Below are positions 1-6,127 of a stretch of DNA of 12,681 nucleotides, in pieces. Made by a program: the position numbers and the translations under genes. The notes below the pieces were generated by a model. It worked only from the letters and a program-made list of their open reading frames with translations, did no database searches and was not told the DNA's origin. This DNA comes from BTUB01 sp964392765 (lineage in GTDB: Bacteria; Babelota; Babeliae; Babelales; Vermiphilaceae), in contig CAYMRF010000041.1 in NCBI GenBank assembly GCA_964392765.1, forward strand, positions 1 to 12,681. Direction: 5' to 3'. Each line of letters starts with the position of its first letter. The stretch's first letter is position 1.

Positions 1-1203
1 CAGGTGCTTTATGATATGGAAATAGAAGGCATTCGATTAGATGTTAAGCTGCTTGCTGAATTGGGCAAGAAGGTTGCGCAAGAGCTTACTGATATTGAGC
101 TTCAGATTGGAGAGCTGGTAGGCATTGATATGGCAGATCTCAATCTCAATTCGCCCCGCCAAGTTGAAAATCTATTGTTTGTAAAATTGCTATTGCCTAC
201 GCAAAAAAAGAGTGCAAAGGGCACTGGCTTTTCAACCGATCAAGAAGTACTTGAAACGTTAAGCAAAATGCATCCAGTTCCTGCTTTAATTATGAAATAT
301 CGAGAGCTGGCAAAATTAAAATCTACCTACATTGATGCATTGCCTGAGTATATTAATCCGCATACCAATAGAATTCACACGAACTTTAGCCAAACGCAAG
401 TTGCCACCGGGCGTTTATCCAGCTCCGAGCCTAATTTGCAAAATATTCCCGCTGATTCAGGCGGATATGGTATTGAGATTCGCGCCGCATTCTTGCCCGA
501 AGAAGGAAATGTTTTCTTATCAGCAGACTATTCGCAAATCGAATTACGAGTGCTTGCTTACTTATCTCAAGATAAAAATCTGATGGATGCATTCTTGAGT
601 GGTCATGATATTCATAGCGAAACTGCTGCACGCTTATTTGATGTGCCGCTTGATAACGTGGCTTCTGAACAGCGACAGATAGGTAAACGTATCAACTTTA
701 GTGTGCTATATGGAATGACTCCCTTTGGCTTGTCTCATGATCTTAAAATCCCTTTCAAAGATGCAAAACATTATATTGATAAATATTTTGCGCAATATCC
801 GGGCGTTTCAGCATGGATGGAGCAAGTTGTTATTGATACCAAGCATAATGGCTACGTGGCCACTCACTGGGGCCGCCGCAGATATGTGCCGGCTATTCAC
901 GAAAAAAATAGACCACTTTATGAAGAAGCCCGCCGTGTTGCGATTAACACAGTTGCACAAGGAACTGCGGCAGAAATTATGAAACTGGGCATGATTCAAC
1001 TGGAGCAGGCGCTTAAAAAAGAGCACTTGAGAGGAAAAATACTTTTACAAATTCATGATGAGCTTTTAATCTCGGTGCCTAAAGATGAAGTAGTTGCTAC
1101 TGAAAAATTGGTGAAAAGCATTCTTGAAAATGTGGTTTCATGGAACGTGCCTTTAGTGGTTACCACTAGAACTGGCAAAAATTGGAAAGAGATAACTAAA
1201 TGA
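1..1203 (+). CDS. polA: DNA polymerase I, C-terminal polymerase domain (5' end outside window)
   Basis: Family A DNA polymerase, used in Okazaki-fragment processing and repair gap filling. The frame is already open at base 1 (a CAG codon precedes the first GTG), so the N-terminal 5'-nuclease region lies outside the window and only about 400 codons are visible. Motifs appear in order: TGRLSSSEPNLQNIP (nt about 406-450); motif A DYSQIELR with the catalytic Asp at nt 526-528; the O-helix (motif B) RQIGKRINFSVLYG, which keeps the Arg, Lys, Phe and Tyr expected for dNTP binding; an NTVAQGTAAEIMK segment; and motif C IHDELL, with His-Asp-Glu at nt 1054-1062. The motif B residue after Phe is Ser, where bacterial enzymes usually have Gly (NFG). 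The stop codon overlaps the start of the next gene as ATGA, so the two are probably translationally coupled. The identification is firm; proofreading activity cannot be judged. Confidence 0.97.
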   Translation, partial: QVLYDMEIEGIRLDVKLLAELGKKVAQELTDIELQIGELVGIDMADLNLNSPRQVENLLFVKLLLPTQKKSAKGTGFSTDQEVLETLSKMHPVPALIMKYRELAKLKSTYIDALPEYINPHTNRIHTNFSQTQVATGRLSSSEPNLQNIPADSGGYGIEIRAAFLPEEGNVFLSADYSQIELRVLAYLSQDKNLMDAFLSGHDIHSETAARLFDVPLDNVASEQRQIGKRINFSVLYGMTPFGLSHDLKIPFKDAKHYIDKYFAQYPGVSAWMEQVVIDTKHNGYVATHWGRRRYVPAIHEKNRPLYEEARRVAINTVAQGTAAEIMKLGMIQLEQALKKEHLRGKILLQIHDELLISVPKDEVVATEKLVKSILENVVSWNVPLVVTTRTGKNWKEITK

Positions 1204-1502
1204 AAGATATTTCGGGTGGCATTGCACAAAAAGATCTGATAATTCGCATGTTGGGCGCCTTGTTGCCGGGCGTAAAAATATATCTATTTGGTTCAAGAGC
1301 TAAGGGTACTTATAAAGATGTTTCAGATATAGATCTTGCGCTTGATATGGGAAACAAAATAGATTTATCGCAGATTATGATGGCAAAAAATGTTCTTGAG
1401 GCTGTAAATATTTTACGCAAAGTTGATATTGTTGATCTTAATAGGGTTCCAGAATCTTTACGACAAAATATATTGAAAGATGGAATTTTATGGAAAGATT
1501 AA
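1200..1502 (+). CDS. mntA: MntA-type minimal nucleotidyltransferase (antitoxin of a HEPN/MNT pair)
   Basis: A 100-residue single-domain nucleotidyltransferase. The signature GSx10DxD is complete: Gly31-Ser32 in LFGSRAKG, then Asp43 and Asp45 in SDIDLAL, and a plausible third carboxylate at Asp76 in KVDIVDLN. Size and motif match MNT (MntA) antitoxins. In the characterised pairs, MntA adds AMP to a tyrosine in the HepT RX4HXY motif and so silences the HEPN RNase. The start overlaps the polA stop as ATGA. The HEPN partner follows directly and, if read from ATG 1480, overlaps the end of this gene. Being joined to polA is unusual and suggests expression from the polA promoter. It could also be an orphan nucleotidyltransferase, but the neighbouring HEPN gene argues for a toxin-antitoxin pair. 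Confidence 0.88.
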   Translation: MKDISGGIAQKDLIIRMLGALLPGVKIYLFGSRAKGTYKDVSDIDLALDMGNKIDLSQIMMAKNVLEAVNILRKVDIVDLNRVPESLRQNILKDGILWKD

Positions 1503-1912
1503 TGCAAAGGCAAAAGATTTAAAAAGTGCGCTAGCACAATTAGTTGCAAGGATTGAATTATTAGAACGCTCTAAAAAAAAATAAAATTCATACTGACCCT
1601 GAGCTTGTTGCATTTAGGGATTCAGTTATTAAGCGATTTGAGTTGTCTTATGATTTATTGTGGAAGTGCTTAAAAGATTTATTAGAAAATAAGTATGGCG
1701 TGGAAGTTGCTTATCCTAAGAAGGTATTTCTTGAATGTTTTAATCAAAAACTGATAGTTGAAGCTGAATTGAAAGAGGTGCTTTCTATGGTTGATGATCG
1801 CAACCAAACAGCGCATACCTATAGTGATGAATTTGCTCAACTTATTTCACAAAAAGTTGAGACGCATTTAAAACTTATGCAAAAGCTGGAATCGATCGTA
1901 AGTAGTAAATAA
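1480..1912 (+). CDS. hepT: HepT-like HEPN ribonuclease toxin (DUF86 type), split by a one-base frameshift in an A9 run
   Basis: Partner of the upstream MntA. From ATG 1480 one frame reads MEFYGKINAKAKDLKSA and continues to a TAA at 1582-1584, directly after nine As (1573-1581). The adjacent frame then carries the rest of the protein to TAA 1910-1912. Removing one A gives a continuous product of about 143 residues, a normal HepT length. The C-terminal half holds the HepT signature RX4HXY as RNQTAHTY: Arg at nt 1799-1801, His 1814-1816, Tyr 1820-1822. The catalytic site and the AMPylation-target tyrosine are therefore intact. The break may be a true mutation, a homopolymer sequencing error, or a site where RNA polymerase slippage restores the frame. 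The downstream half has no ATG near its beginning; TTG 1643 is one possible internal start. The gene ends one base short of the convergent ankyrin gene. Confidence 0.8.
1573..1581 (+). repeat. A9 homopolymer at the HepT frameshift point
   Basis: Nine consecutive As sit exactly where the two halves of the HepT reading frame disagree by one base. Eight As would give Ser-Lys-Lys-Asn-Lys-Ile and join the halves. Runs of this length favour both polymerase slippage and base-calling error. Confidence 0.9.
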
Positions 1913-1913
1913 G

Positions 1914-2609
1914 TTATTTCATTCTTAAAAGCAGATCATCTTTATCGGCAAGATCAGCGTCTTTTTCGTAGTGATCGCCATAAGGAACTAATCCGGCCAC
2001 ATGCGCATAGTAATATGCGGCATCCAAGCCATTGTTATCAGTTTTATTAGGATTTGCTCCAAAATCGAGCAAGGCAATTATGATTTTTTTTCGGGTAATT
2101 GAAAGTGGGCGATGGGGCCAATTTTTATCCCCAAGAATTGCATAAATAAGAGCGGTTTGGCCATCACTATCTTGGGCATTAACCTGGGCACCGGCTTTAA
2201 GAAGGGCTACTACAATCTCCAGTTTTCCCGCAAAGCACGCAAGCATAAGAGCGGTTGTCTTGCTATTTCTATTTGATAATAGTTTTCCGAAGTTGAAATC
2301 TTGATTGTTTCCAGAGACCAGATTGGCATTTGCTTGTTTGCCCAGCAAAAATTGAACTATTGGGAACTGGCCATAATAAGCGGCAAACATAAGAGAAGTT
2401 ATGCCATTTTGGTTGCCACAATCGATAGTGGCAGGAGAAATGAGTCTTTGGATTTTATCCAGTTGTCCCTTTTGAGCTGCATCTAGAACGGCTTTATTGG
2501 CCAGGCAGGTTGATGCTGCCTTGGCTAAGCAAGCGGGATTTGCCGGCACTGAGCAAACTGCCGAAAACGCAGTAAAAATGAGTAAAAATAGGGATTTTGG
2601 CAATTTCAC
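1914..2609 (-). CDS. Exported ankyrin-repeat protein
   Basis: A 231-residue protein. Residues 1 to about 25 form a signal peptide: a short Lys-containing start, the hydrophobic core SLFLLIFTAFSAVC, then SVPANPA as a probable signal peptidase I site. SAVC is a poor lipobox. Ankyrin-type helices follow: DAAQKGQLDKIQRLI, then ITSLMFAAYYGQFPIVQFLL, then TTALMLACFAGKLEIVVALLKAGAQVNAQD, then GQTALIYAI, and KKIIIALLDFGANPNKTDNNG. About four repeats are recognisable, with an insertion between the second and third. The start is GTG at 2607-2609, with GAGG just upstream. Ankyrin repeats bind proteins; an exported copy in a probable host-associated bacterium suggests an envelope or host-directed role, but the target is unknown. 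The 3' end is one base from the convergent HepT gene with no terminator visible between them. Confidence 0.85.
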   Translation of the reverse strand: MKLPKSLFLLIFTAFSAVCSVPANPACLAKAASTCLANKAVLDAAQKGQLDKIQRLISPATIDCGNQNGITSLMFAAYYGQFPIVQFLLGKQANANLVSGNNQDFNFGKLLSNRNSKTTALMLACFAGKLEIVVALLKAGAQVNAQDSDGQTALIYAILGDKNWPHRPLSITRKKIIIALLDFGANPNKTDNNGLDAAYYYAHVAGLVPYGDHYEKDADLADKDDLLLRMK

Positions 2610-2647
2610 GAAACCTCAGCCATTTAAAAAATTTAATTTCTAACAAA

Positions 2648-2676
2648 AATATTACTCTTTTTTTATATTTTGTAAA
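2648..2676 (-). promoter_or_regulatory. Candidate promoter of the ankyrin gene
   Basis: On the minus strand TTTACA (2671-2676) is followed after 17 bases by AATATT (2648-2653), which is 39 bases upstream of the GTG start. The -35 matches the sigma-70 consensus at five of six bases and the -10 at four of six. It lies back-to-back with the rpmA promoter region. Confidence 0.4.
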
Positions 2677-2683
2677 CTGGATG

Positions 2684-2725
2684 TTGACTTTTTTTGCTTG
2701 TAATTCATACTAAGAGCCATATAAT
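2684..2725 (+). promoter_or_regulatory. Candidate promoter region of rpmA
   Basis: Two sigma-70-like pairings overlap here. TTGACT (2684-2689) can pair with CATACT (2706-2711) at a 16-base spacing. TTGTAA (2698-2703) can pair with a perfect TATAAT (2720-2725), also at 16 bases. The second has the better -10, the first the better -35. Confidence 0.45.
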
Positions 2726-2780
2726 AATCTTGTCTTTTATAGTAACAAATCATAGTAATAATGCTTTTTTAAGGATTGCG

Positions 2781-3038
2781 ATGGCAACGAGTAAAACCGG
2801 TGGATCGACGCAGAATAATCGCGATAGTCAAAGTAAACGATTAGGTGTAAAGCTTTTTGAAGGTCAAGTGGTAACTGGCGGAGAAATTATCGTCAGACAA
2901 CGTGGTACTCGCTTTCATGCTGGTAAGCATGTAGGTGTTGGAACCGACTATACCTTATTTGCAATGGCGCCAGGATTGGTTAAATTCCATTTTGGTCCTA
3001 AAGGTCGCAAATATATCTCGATTATTCCAGTATCTTAA
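2781..3038 (+). CDS. rpmA: 50S ribosomal protein bL27
   Basis: Large-subunit protein whose N-terminal tail reaches toward the peptidyl transferase centre. The 85 residues start MATSKTGGSTQNNRDSQSKRLGVK, the hallmark L27 start, and continue with GQRGTRFHAG-like (here RQRGTRFHAGKHVGVG) and a FHFGPKGRKYISI ending. ATG 2781 is chosen because the family N-terminus begins there and AAGGA (2771-2775) sits just upstream; an in-frame extension to 2694 has no family counterpart. There is no Firmicutes-type cleavable N-terminal extension. The usual partner rplU (bL21) is not upstream; instead the gene stands alone behind its own promoter region. Confidence 0.97.
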   Translation: MATSKTGGSTQNNRDSQSKRLGVKLFEGQVVTGGEIIVRQRGTRFHAGKHVGVGTDYTLFAMAPGLVKFHFGPKGRKYISIIPVS

Positions 3039-3048
3039 TTTTTATTTT

Positions 3049-3073
3049 TTCCGGAGAATTTTCTTCTCTGGAA
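3049..3073 (+). terminator. Hairpin after rpmA (no downstream T-tract)
   Basis: CCGGAGAA (3051-3058) pairs with TTCTCTGG (3064-3071) around a five-base loop, with one G-U pair, and two flanking T-A pairs extend the stem. A T-rich stretch precedes the hairpin rather than following it, so it is not a standard intrinsic terminator. It may be a processed 3' end or a weak terminator. Confidence 0.4.
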
Positions 3074-3129
3074 TACGAAATATTGTATGAATGCAACCAG
3101 CCTAGAGTATGCAGGTAGCGGAGAGCGTA

Positions 3130-4017
3130 ATGATTAATTTTTTAAAGTACCGTTGGGTTTGTGGAATTTTTAGTATTGCATTTTTGTTAGCTTCTTTGGG
3201 TGTTTACATCTATAAGTGGCAAACAAGAGGCTACACGTTTGTTTATAGCGTTGATTTCACAGGCGGAACGCAGGTTCTTCTTAAGTTTGAAAAGCCGGTA
3301 AGCGTCTGCCATCTCAAAGATATTTTAGAGAAAAATGGCTGGAAAAATCCAATTACGCGCGAATTCTCAGCTCCTGAAGAGATCTTGGTTCGTGTGAGCG
3401 AATTCTCTAATGATGCTAAGGGATTAGCTGAGCGTATGCGCGGCGTAATTCAAGCTGAGATTCCTGATAATCAAGTTTCAATCTTGCAAAGTGAAGGTGT
3501 GGGGCCTGGCGTTGGCCAAAGCTTGCGCTGGAACTTATTCTTGGCCGTATTGATCGCCTTGATTTGTATCTTGATCTATATCGCTCTTAGATTCTGGTCA
3601 TTTTCTTTTGCGGTAGGTGCAATTGTAGCTTTAGTTCATGACCCTATGGCGATTTTAGGCATCTTTTTGATGTTTGATCGTGAAATTTCTATTAACGTAA
3701 TCGGTGTAATCCTTGCGGTAATCGGTTACTCAATAAACGATACTATTGTTATTTTCAGTAGGATTCGTGATAATTTGCACAAGATGAAAGGCGCTACATT
3801 ACATGAAATTGTTAATGTAAGTATTAATAAAACCTTTCGTCGGAGTATTTTGTTAAGCTTTGCAACTGCTTTAACGGTATGCGCAATGCTCTTTTTTGGT
3901 GGCGAAGCATTGAGAGATTTCTCACTAGCGTTGCTTATTGGAATCGTGTTTGGTACGTATTCTTCTATTTATATCGCAAGCCCAGTTATGATGGCGCTTT
4001 ATAAAGAAGGCAAGTAA
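3130..4017 (+). CDS. secF: Protein translocase subunit SecF
   Basis: SecF works with SecD in the membrane to use the proton-motive force in the late steps of Sec export. The 295 residues are a normal length. Transmembrane segment 1 is at about residues 8-28, followed by the conserved VDFTGGTQV motif (41-49) at the start of the periplasmic domain. Five further hydrophobic segments follow residue 130, including the signature GYSINDTIVIFSRIRDN (from about residue 199) and an LSFATALTVCAMLFFGGEALRDFSLALLIG stretch. ATG 3130 is preferred over an in-frame ATG at 3109 because GGAG (3120-3123) lies six bases upstream and MINFLKYRW resembles SecF starts. SecD and YajC, usually adjacent, are not in the window, so SecD must be encoded elsewhere if the complex is complete. 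A hairpin follows the stop. Confidence 0.95.
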   Translation: MINFLKYRWVCGIFSIAFLLASLGVYIYKWQTRGYTFVYSVDFTGGTQVLLKFEKPVSVCHLKDILEKNGWKNPITREFSAPEEILVRVSEFSNDAKGLAERMRGVIQAEIPDNQVSILQSEGVGPGVGQSLRWNLFLAVLIALICILIYIALRFWSFSFAVGAIVALVHDPMAILGIFLMFDREISINVIGVILAVIGYSINDTIVIFSRIRDNLHKMKGATLHEIVNVSINKTFRRSILLSFATALTVCAMLFFGGEALRDFSLALLIGIVFGTYSSIYIASPVMMALYKEGK

Positions 4018-4044
4018 AAAGCCTTATAATTAAGTGTTTTTTGA

Positions 4045-4080
4045 AAGTGCCAATCATTTACTTGAAATGTATTGGCACTT
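4045..4080 (+). terminator. Strong hairpin after secF (no T-tract)
   Basis: AAGTGCCAAT (4045-4054) pairs perfectly with ATTGGCACTT (4071-4080). Inside it CATTT (4055-4059) pairs with AAATG (4065-4069) around ACTTG, leaving one bulged T, so the whole stem is about 15 bp. No T-run follows; a TTTTTT run precedes it (4037-4042). It may stabilise or end the secF transcript. Confidence 0.45.
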
Positions 4081-4091
4081 CATGATAAAAT
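4062..4091 (+). promoter_or_regulatory. Candidate promoter of the rho leader and rho
   Basis: TTGAAA (4062-4067) and TAAAAT (4086-4091) are separated by 18 bases, and TG stands one base before the -10, forming an extended -10 element. It overlaps the right arm of the secF hairpin and would give a 5' untranslated region of roughly 130 bases before the leader ORF. Confidence 0.35.
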
Positions 4092-4225
4092 GTTTCTAGT
4101 AGAAATATTTTCTTTTATTTGCCCTTGCGTGCAATGTTTTTGGGCAGCCCCCATTATTGCTTAAGCATTCAGCCATTTTTCATTTTTTGATTTCGAAAAT
4201 TACAAAGTTTTTAGACGGAGTTTAT

Positions 4226-4270
4226 ATGGTTTCAGTATGTTCTGATTTATGTGTTTTAAGGAGATTTTGA
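4226..4270 (+). CDS. Candidate rho leader peptide (14 codons)
   Basis: ATG 4226 opens the frame MVSVCSDLCVLRRF and ends in TGA 4268-4270, whose last A is the first base of the rho ATG (TGATG overlap). A ribosome-binding site, CGGAG (4216-4220), lies five bases upstream. Translation of this ORF passes through the rho ribosome-binding site AAGGAG (4258-4263), so leader translation should directly affect rho initiation. Enterobacterial rho is preceded by a short leader gene (rhoL) and is autoregulated, so a leader peptide here would fit. The peptide does not resemble anything I recognise. Its short length means chance cannot be excluded; good ribosome-binding site spacing plus exact stop-start overlap is the argument in favour. 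Confidence 0.4.
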   Translation: MVSVCSDLCVLRRF

Positions 4271-6033
4271 TGAACGATCAAGATCCAAAAGTAAAGTCTT
4301 CAGTTTCTGAGCAAGAGCAAGAATTATCAACCAACAAAGAAATTGAAACATCTTCCGAATCAAACAGTCCCGCATCTGCACGTGCTGCAAAAGCGCAAGA
4401 AGCTGCTGGAGAACCAGAACAAACCACTCCTCAAGCTGAAAAACCACAACGTTCACCACGCCCTTATGTGCGTACAGAACGCCGCCAGTATAGTCCTCGT
4501 GCTCCCCAGCAATCCCGTGAAAGTTCAGAATCGGGTCCGCGTCAAGAGCCTGCAGAAAGACAGCCCTGTGAGCAATATACGCGCGAGCACCGAGAGCAAG
4601 CGCCGCAACGTACCGAAAATGCTGAAGCAAGCAAGCCGGTAGCCGAAAGATCTGCAGAACGGCCTCATCATAGAGAGCAAAGAGAATATAATCCGTATCG
4701 TGGCGAGCGTGAGCGTGAGCAAAAGCCGCGCCAGCCAATTCCTCTTGAAGAGCTCACCGTTGTAGAACTTAACATGTATGCGCGCCGTTTGGGCATAGTA
4801 GGTTCCACCTTATTAAATAAATCAGCACTCATTGAGCGCATTAAATATATTGAAGCGCATCCAGAAATCGAAATTGAAGTTGAAGGCGTATTAGAAAAAC
4901 TTCCCGATGGATTTGGGTTCTTGCGTTCAGCTCCCTATGATTTTGTTTCCGGCCCCGATGATGTTTATGTTTCTCCATCGCAAATTCGCCGTTTTAATTT
5001 AAGAACGGGCGATACTATTGCCGGAGTTATTCGTAAACCTAAAGAAGGCGAAAAGTATTTTGCGCTTCTTAAAGTTTCAAAAGTTAACTATGAAGATCCT
5101 GCATTAGCGGCAGATAGGCCTAATTTTGATAGATTATCTCCGCTTCACCCGAATAAAAAATTTAATCTTGAATATGATCCAAATTGCGTTTCAACGCGTA
5201 TTATGGATCTTTTTACGCCCGTTGGTAAAGGGCAGCGTGCATTAATCGTAGCGCCACCAAAAGTGGGTAAAACGATGTTGCTTAAAGAGATTACTAAAGC
5301 AATGATTGCTAATCATCCTGAAGCAGTAGTTATTATATTGCTGGTTGATGAGCGTCCTGAGGAAGTTGCGGATATGAAACGTACGGTTCGCGGATCTTCT
5401 GCTACCGTTATCAGCTCAACCTTTGATGAATCAGCAGATCGCCACATTCAAGTGGCCGAAGTTGTGCTTGAGAAATCAAAGCGTTTAGTTGAGCAAGGCA
5501 AAGATGTGGTGATCATTCTTGATTCTATCACTCGTTTAGCGCGTGCGTATAATACCATGGCTCCTGCATCTGGAAAAATATTAACCGGTGGTATTGATGC
5601 GAATGCGTTGACGGGCCCTAAGAAATTCTTTGGTGCAGCGCGTAATACAGAAGAAGGTGGTTCATTAACCATTATCGCTTCTGCGCTTGTTGAGACTGGT
5701 TCTCGTATGGATGAAGTGATTTATGAAGAGTTTAAAGGTACGGGTAATATGGAAATGCATATGACTCGCAAGCTCTCTAATCGTCGTATTTATCCATCAT
5801 TTGATCTACTCATGTCTGGCACTCGCCGTGAAGATCTCTTGCATACTGAAGACGATTTAAATAAAGTCTGGGTGATGCAGAAATTCTTGGCCACAATGAA
5901 CACGATTGAAGGTATGGAATTCTTGATCGATAAGCTCAAGAAGGCTAAGACTAATCGTGAGTTCTTGGAAGCTATTAATAAGAAGACCGGTGCGGGTAGT
6001 TCTAGCAACGGCAGCGGTAGCACTGAGAAGTAA
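4270..6033 (+). CDS. rho: Transcription termination factor Rho with long charged N-terminal extension
   Basis: Hexameric RNA-dependent ATPase/helicase that terminates transcription. The 587-residue product is much longer than the roughly 420-residue E. coli protein. Residues 1 to about 157 are low-complexity, rich in Glu, Gln, Arg, Pro and Ser, and probably disordered. The Rho N-domain starts at about residue 159 (LEELTVVELNMYARRLGI); the cold-shock-like RNA-binding site DGFGFLR starts at residue 213; Walker A PPKVGKT spans 329-335, with Val332 where Ala is common; VDERPEEVADM is the Walker B region; LTGGIDANALTGPKKFFGAARNTEEGG and YEEFKGTGNMEMH cover the secondary RNA-binding and catalytic loops. 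ATG 4270 follows AAGGAG by six bases. No terminator hairpin follows the gene, which ends 76 bp from the convergent zinc-finger gene. A Gly/Ser-rich tail ends the protein. Confidence 0.97.
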   Translation: MNDQDPKVKSSVSEQEQELSTNKEIETSSESNSPASARAAKAQEAAGEPEQTTPQAEKPQRSPRPYVRTERRQYSPRAPQQSRESSESGPRQEPAERQPCEQYTREHREQAPQRTENAEASKPVAERSAERPHHREQREYNPYRGEREREQKPRQPIPLEELTVVELNMYARRLGIVGSTLLNKSALIERIKYIEAHPEIEIEVEGVLEKLPDGFGFLRSAPYDFVSGPDDVYVSPSQIRRFNLRTGDTIAGVIRKPKEGEKYFALLKVSKVNYEDPALAADRPNFDRLSPLHPNKKFNLEYDPNCVSTRIMDLFTPVGKGQRALIVAPPKVGKTMLLKEITKAMIANHPEAVVIILLVDERPEEVADMKRTVRGSSATVISSTFDESADRHIQVAEVVLEKSKRLVEQGKDVVIILDSITRLARAYNTMAPASGKILTGGIDANALTGPKKFFGAARNTEEGGSLTIIASALVETGSRMDEVIYEEFKGTGNMEMHMTRKLSNRRIYPSFDLLMSGTRREDLLHTEDDLNKVWVMQKFLATMNTIEGMEFLIDKLKKAKTNREFLEAINKKTGAGSSSNGSGSTEK

Positions 6034-6085
6034 TTAGTTTTCTTCAGTCTTTTTAGCTTTCCCTTGCAGGTGCGAGGAGGCTAAT

Positions 6086-6127
6086 ATGAGATTTCGCATA
6101 ATTATCATGTTAATTTTCTTTAATTAA
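6086..6127 (+). CDS. Possible 13-residue hydrophobic peptide or remnant of an exported protein
   Basis: A perfect ribosome-binding site AGGAGG (6075-6080) stands five bases before ATG 6086, which opens MRFRIIIMLIFFN and stops at TAA 6125-6127. The product looks like the beginning of a signal peptide: positive residues, then a hydrophobic run. It overlaps the end of the minus-strand zinc-finger gene by 18 bases. It may be a true micro-peptide, the remnant of a lost exported-protein gene, or chance. The strong ribosome-binding site is the only positive evidence. Confidence 0.25.
   Translation: MRFRIIIMLIFFN

Noticed and set aside
1502..1520. ATG 1502 (TAATG overlap with mntA) as the HepT start
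   Set aside because: This frame stops after five more codons. ATG 1480 gives the frame with HepT-like sequence.
1594..1606. Similarity of CCCTGAGCTTGTTG inside hepT to the REP-like motif at 11381
   Set aside because: It is in coding sequence (Asp-Pro-Glu-Leu-Val) and the match is partial, so it is likely chance.
3109..3129. ATG 3109 as the secF start
   Set aside because: It has only a weak ribosome-binding site, while GGAG is well spaced before ATG 3130 and the family N-terminus begins there.
4256..4738. A 160-codon open frame on the minus strand opposite the start of rho
   Set aside because: It mirrors the codon-biased, charged low-complexity part of rho, has no sensible domain or ribosome-binding site, and the forward frame is certain.
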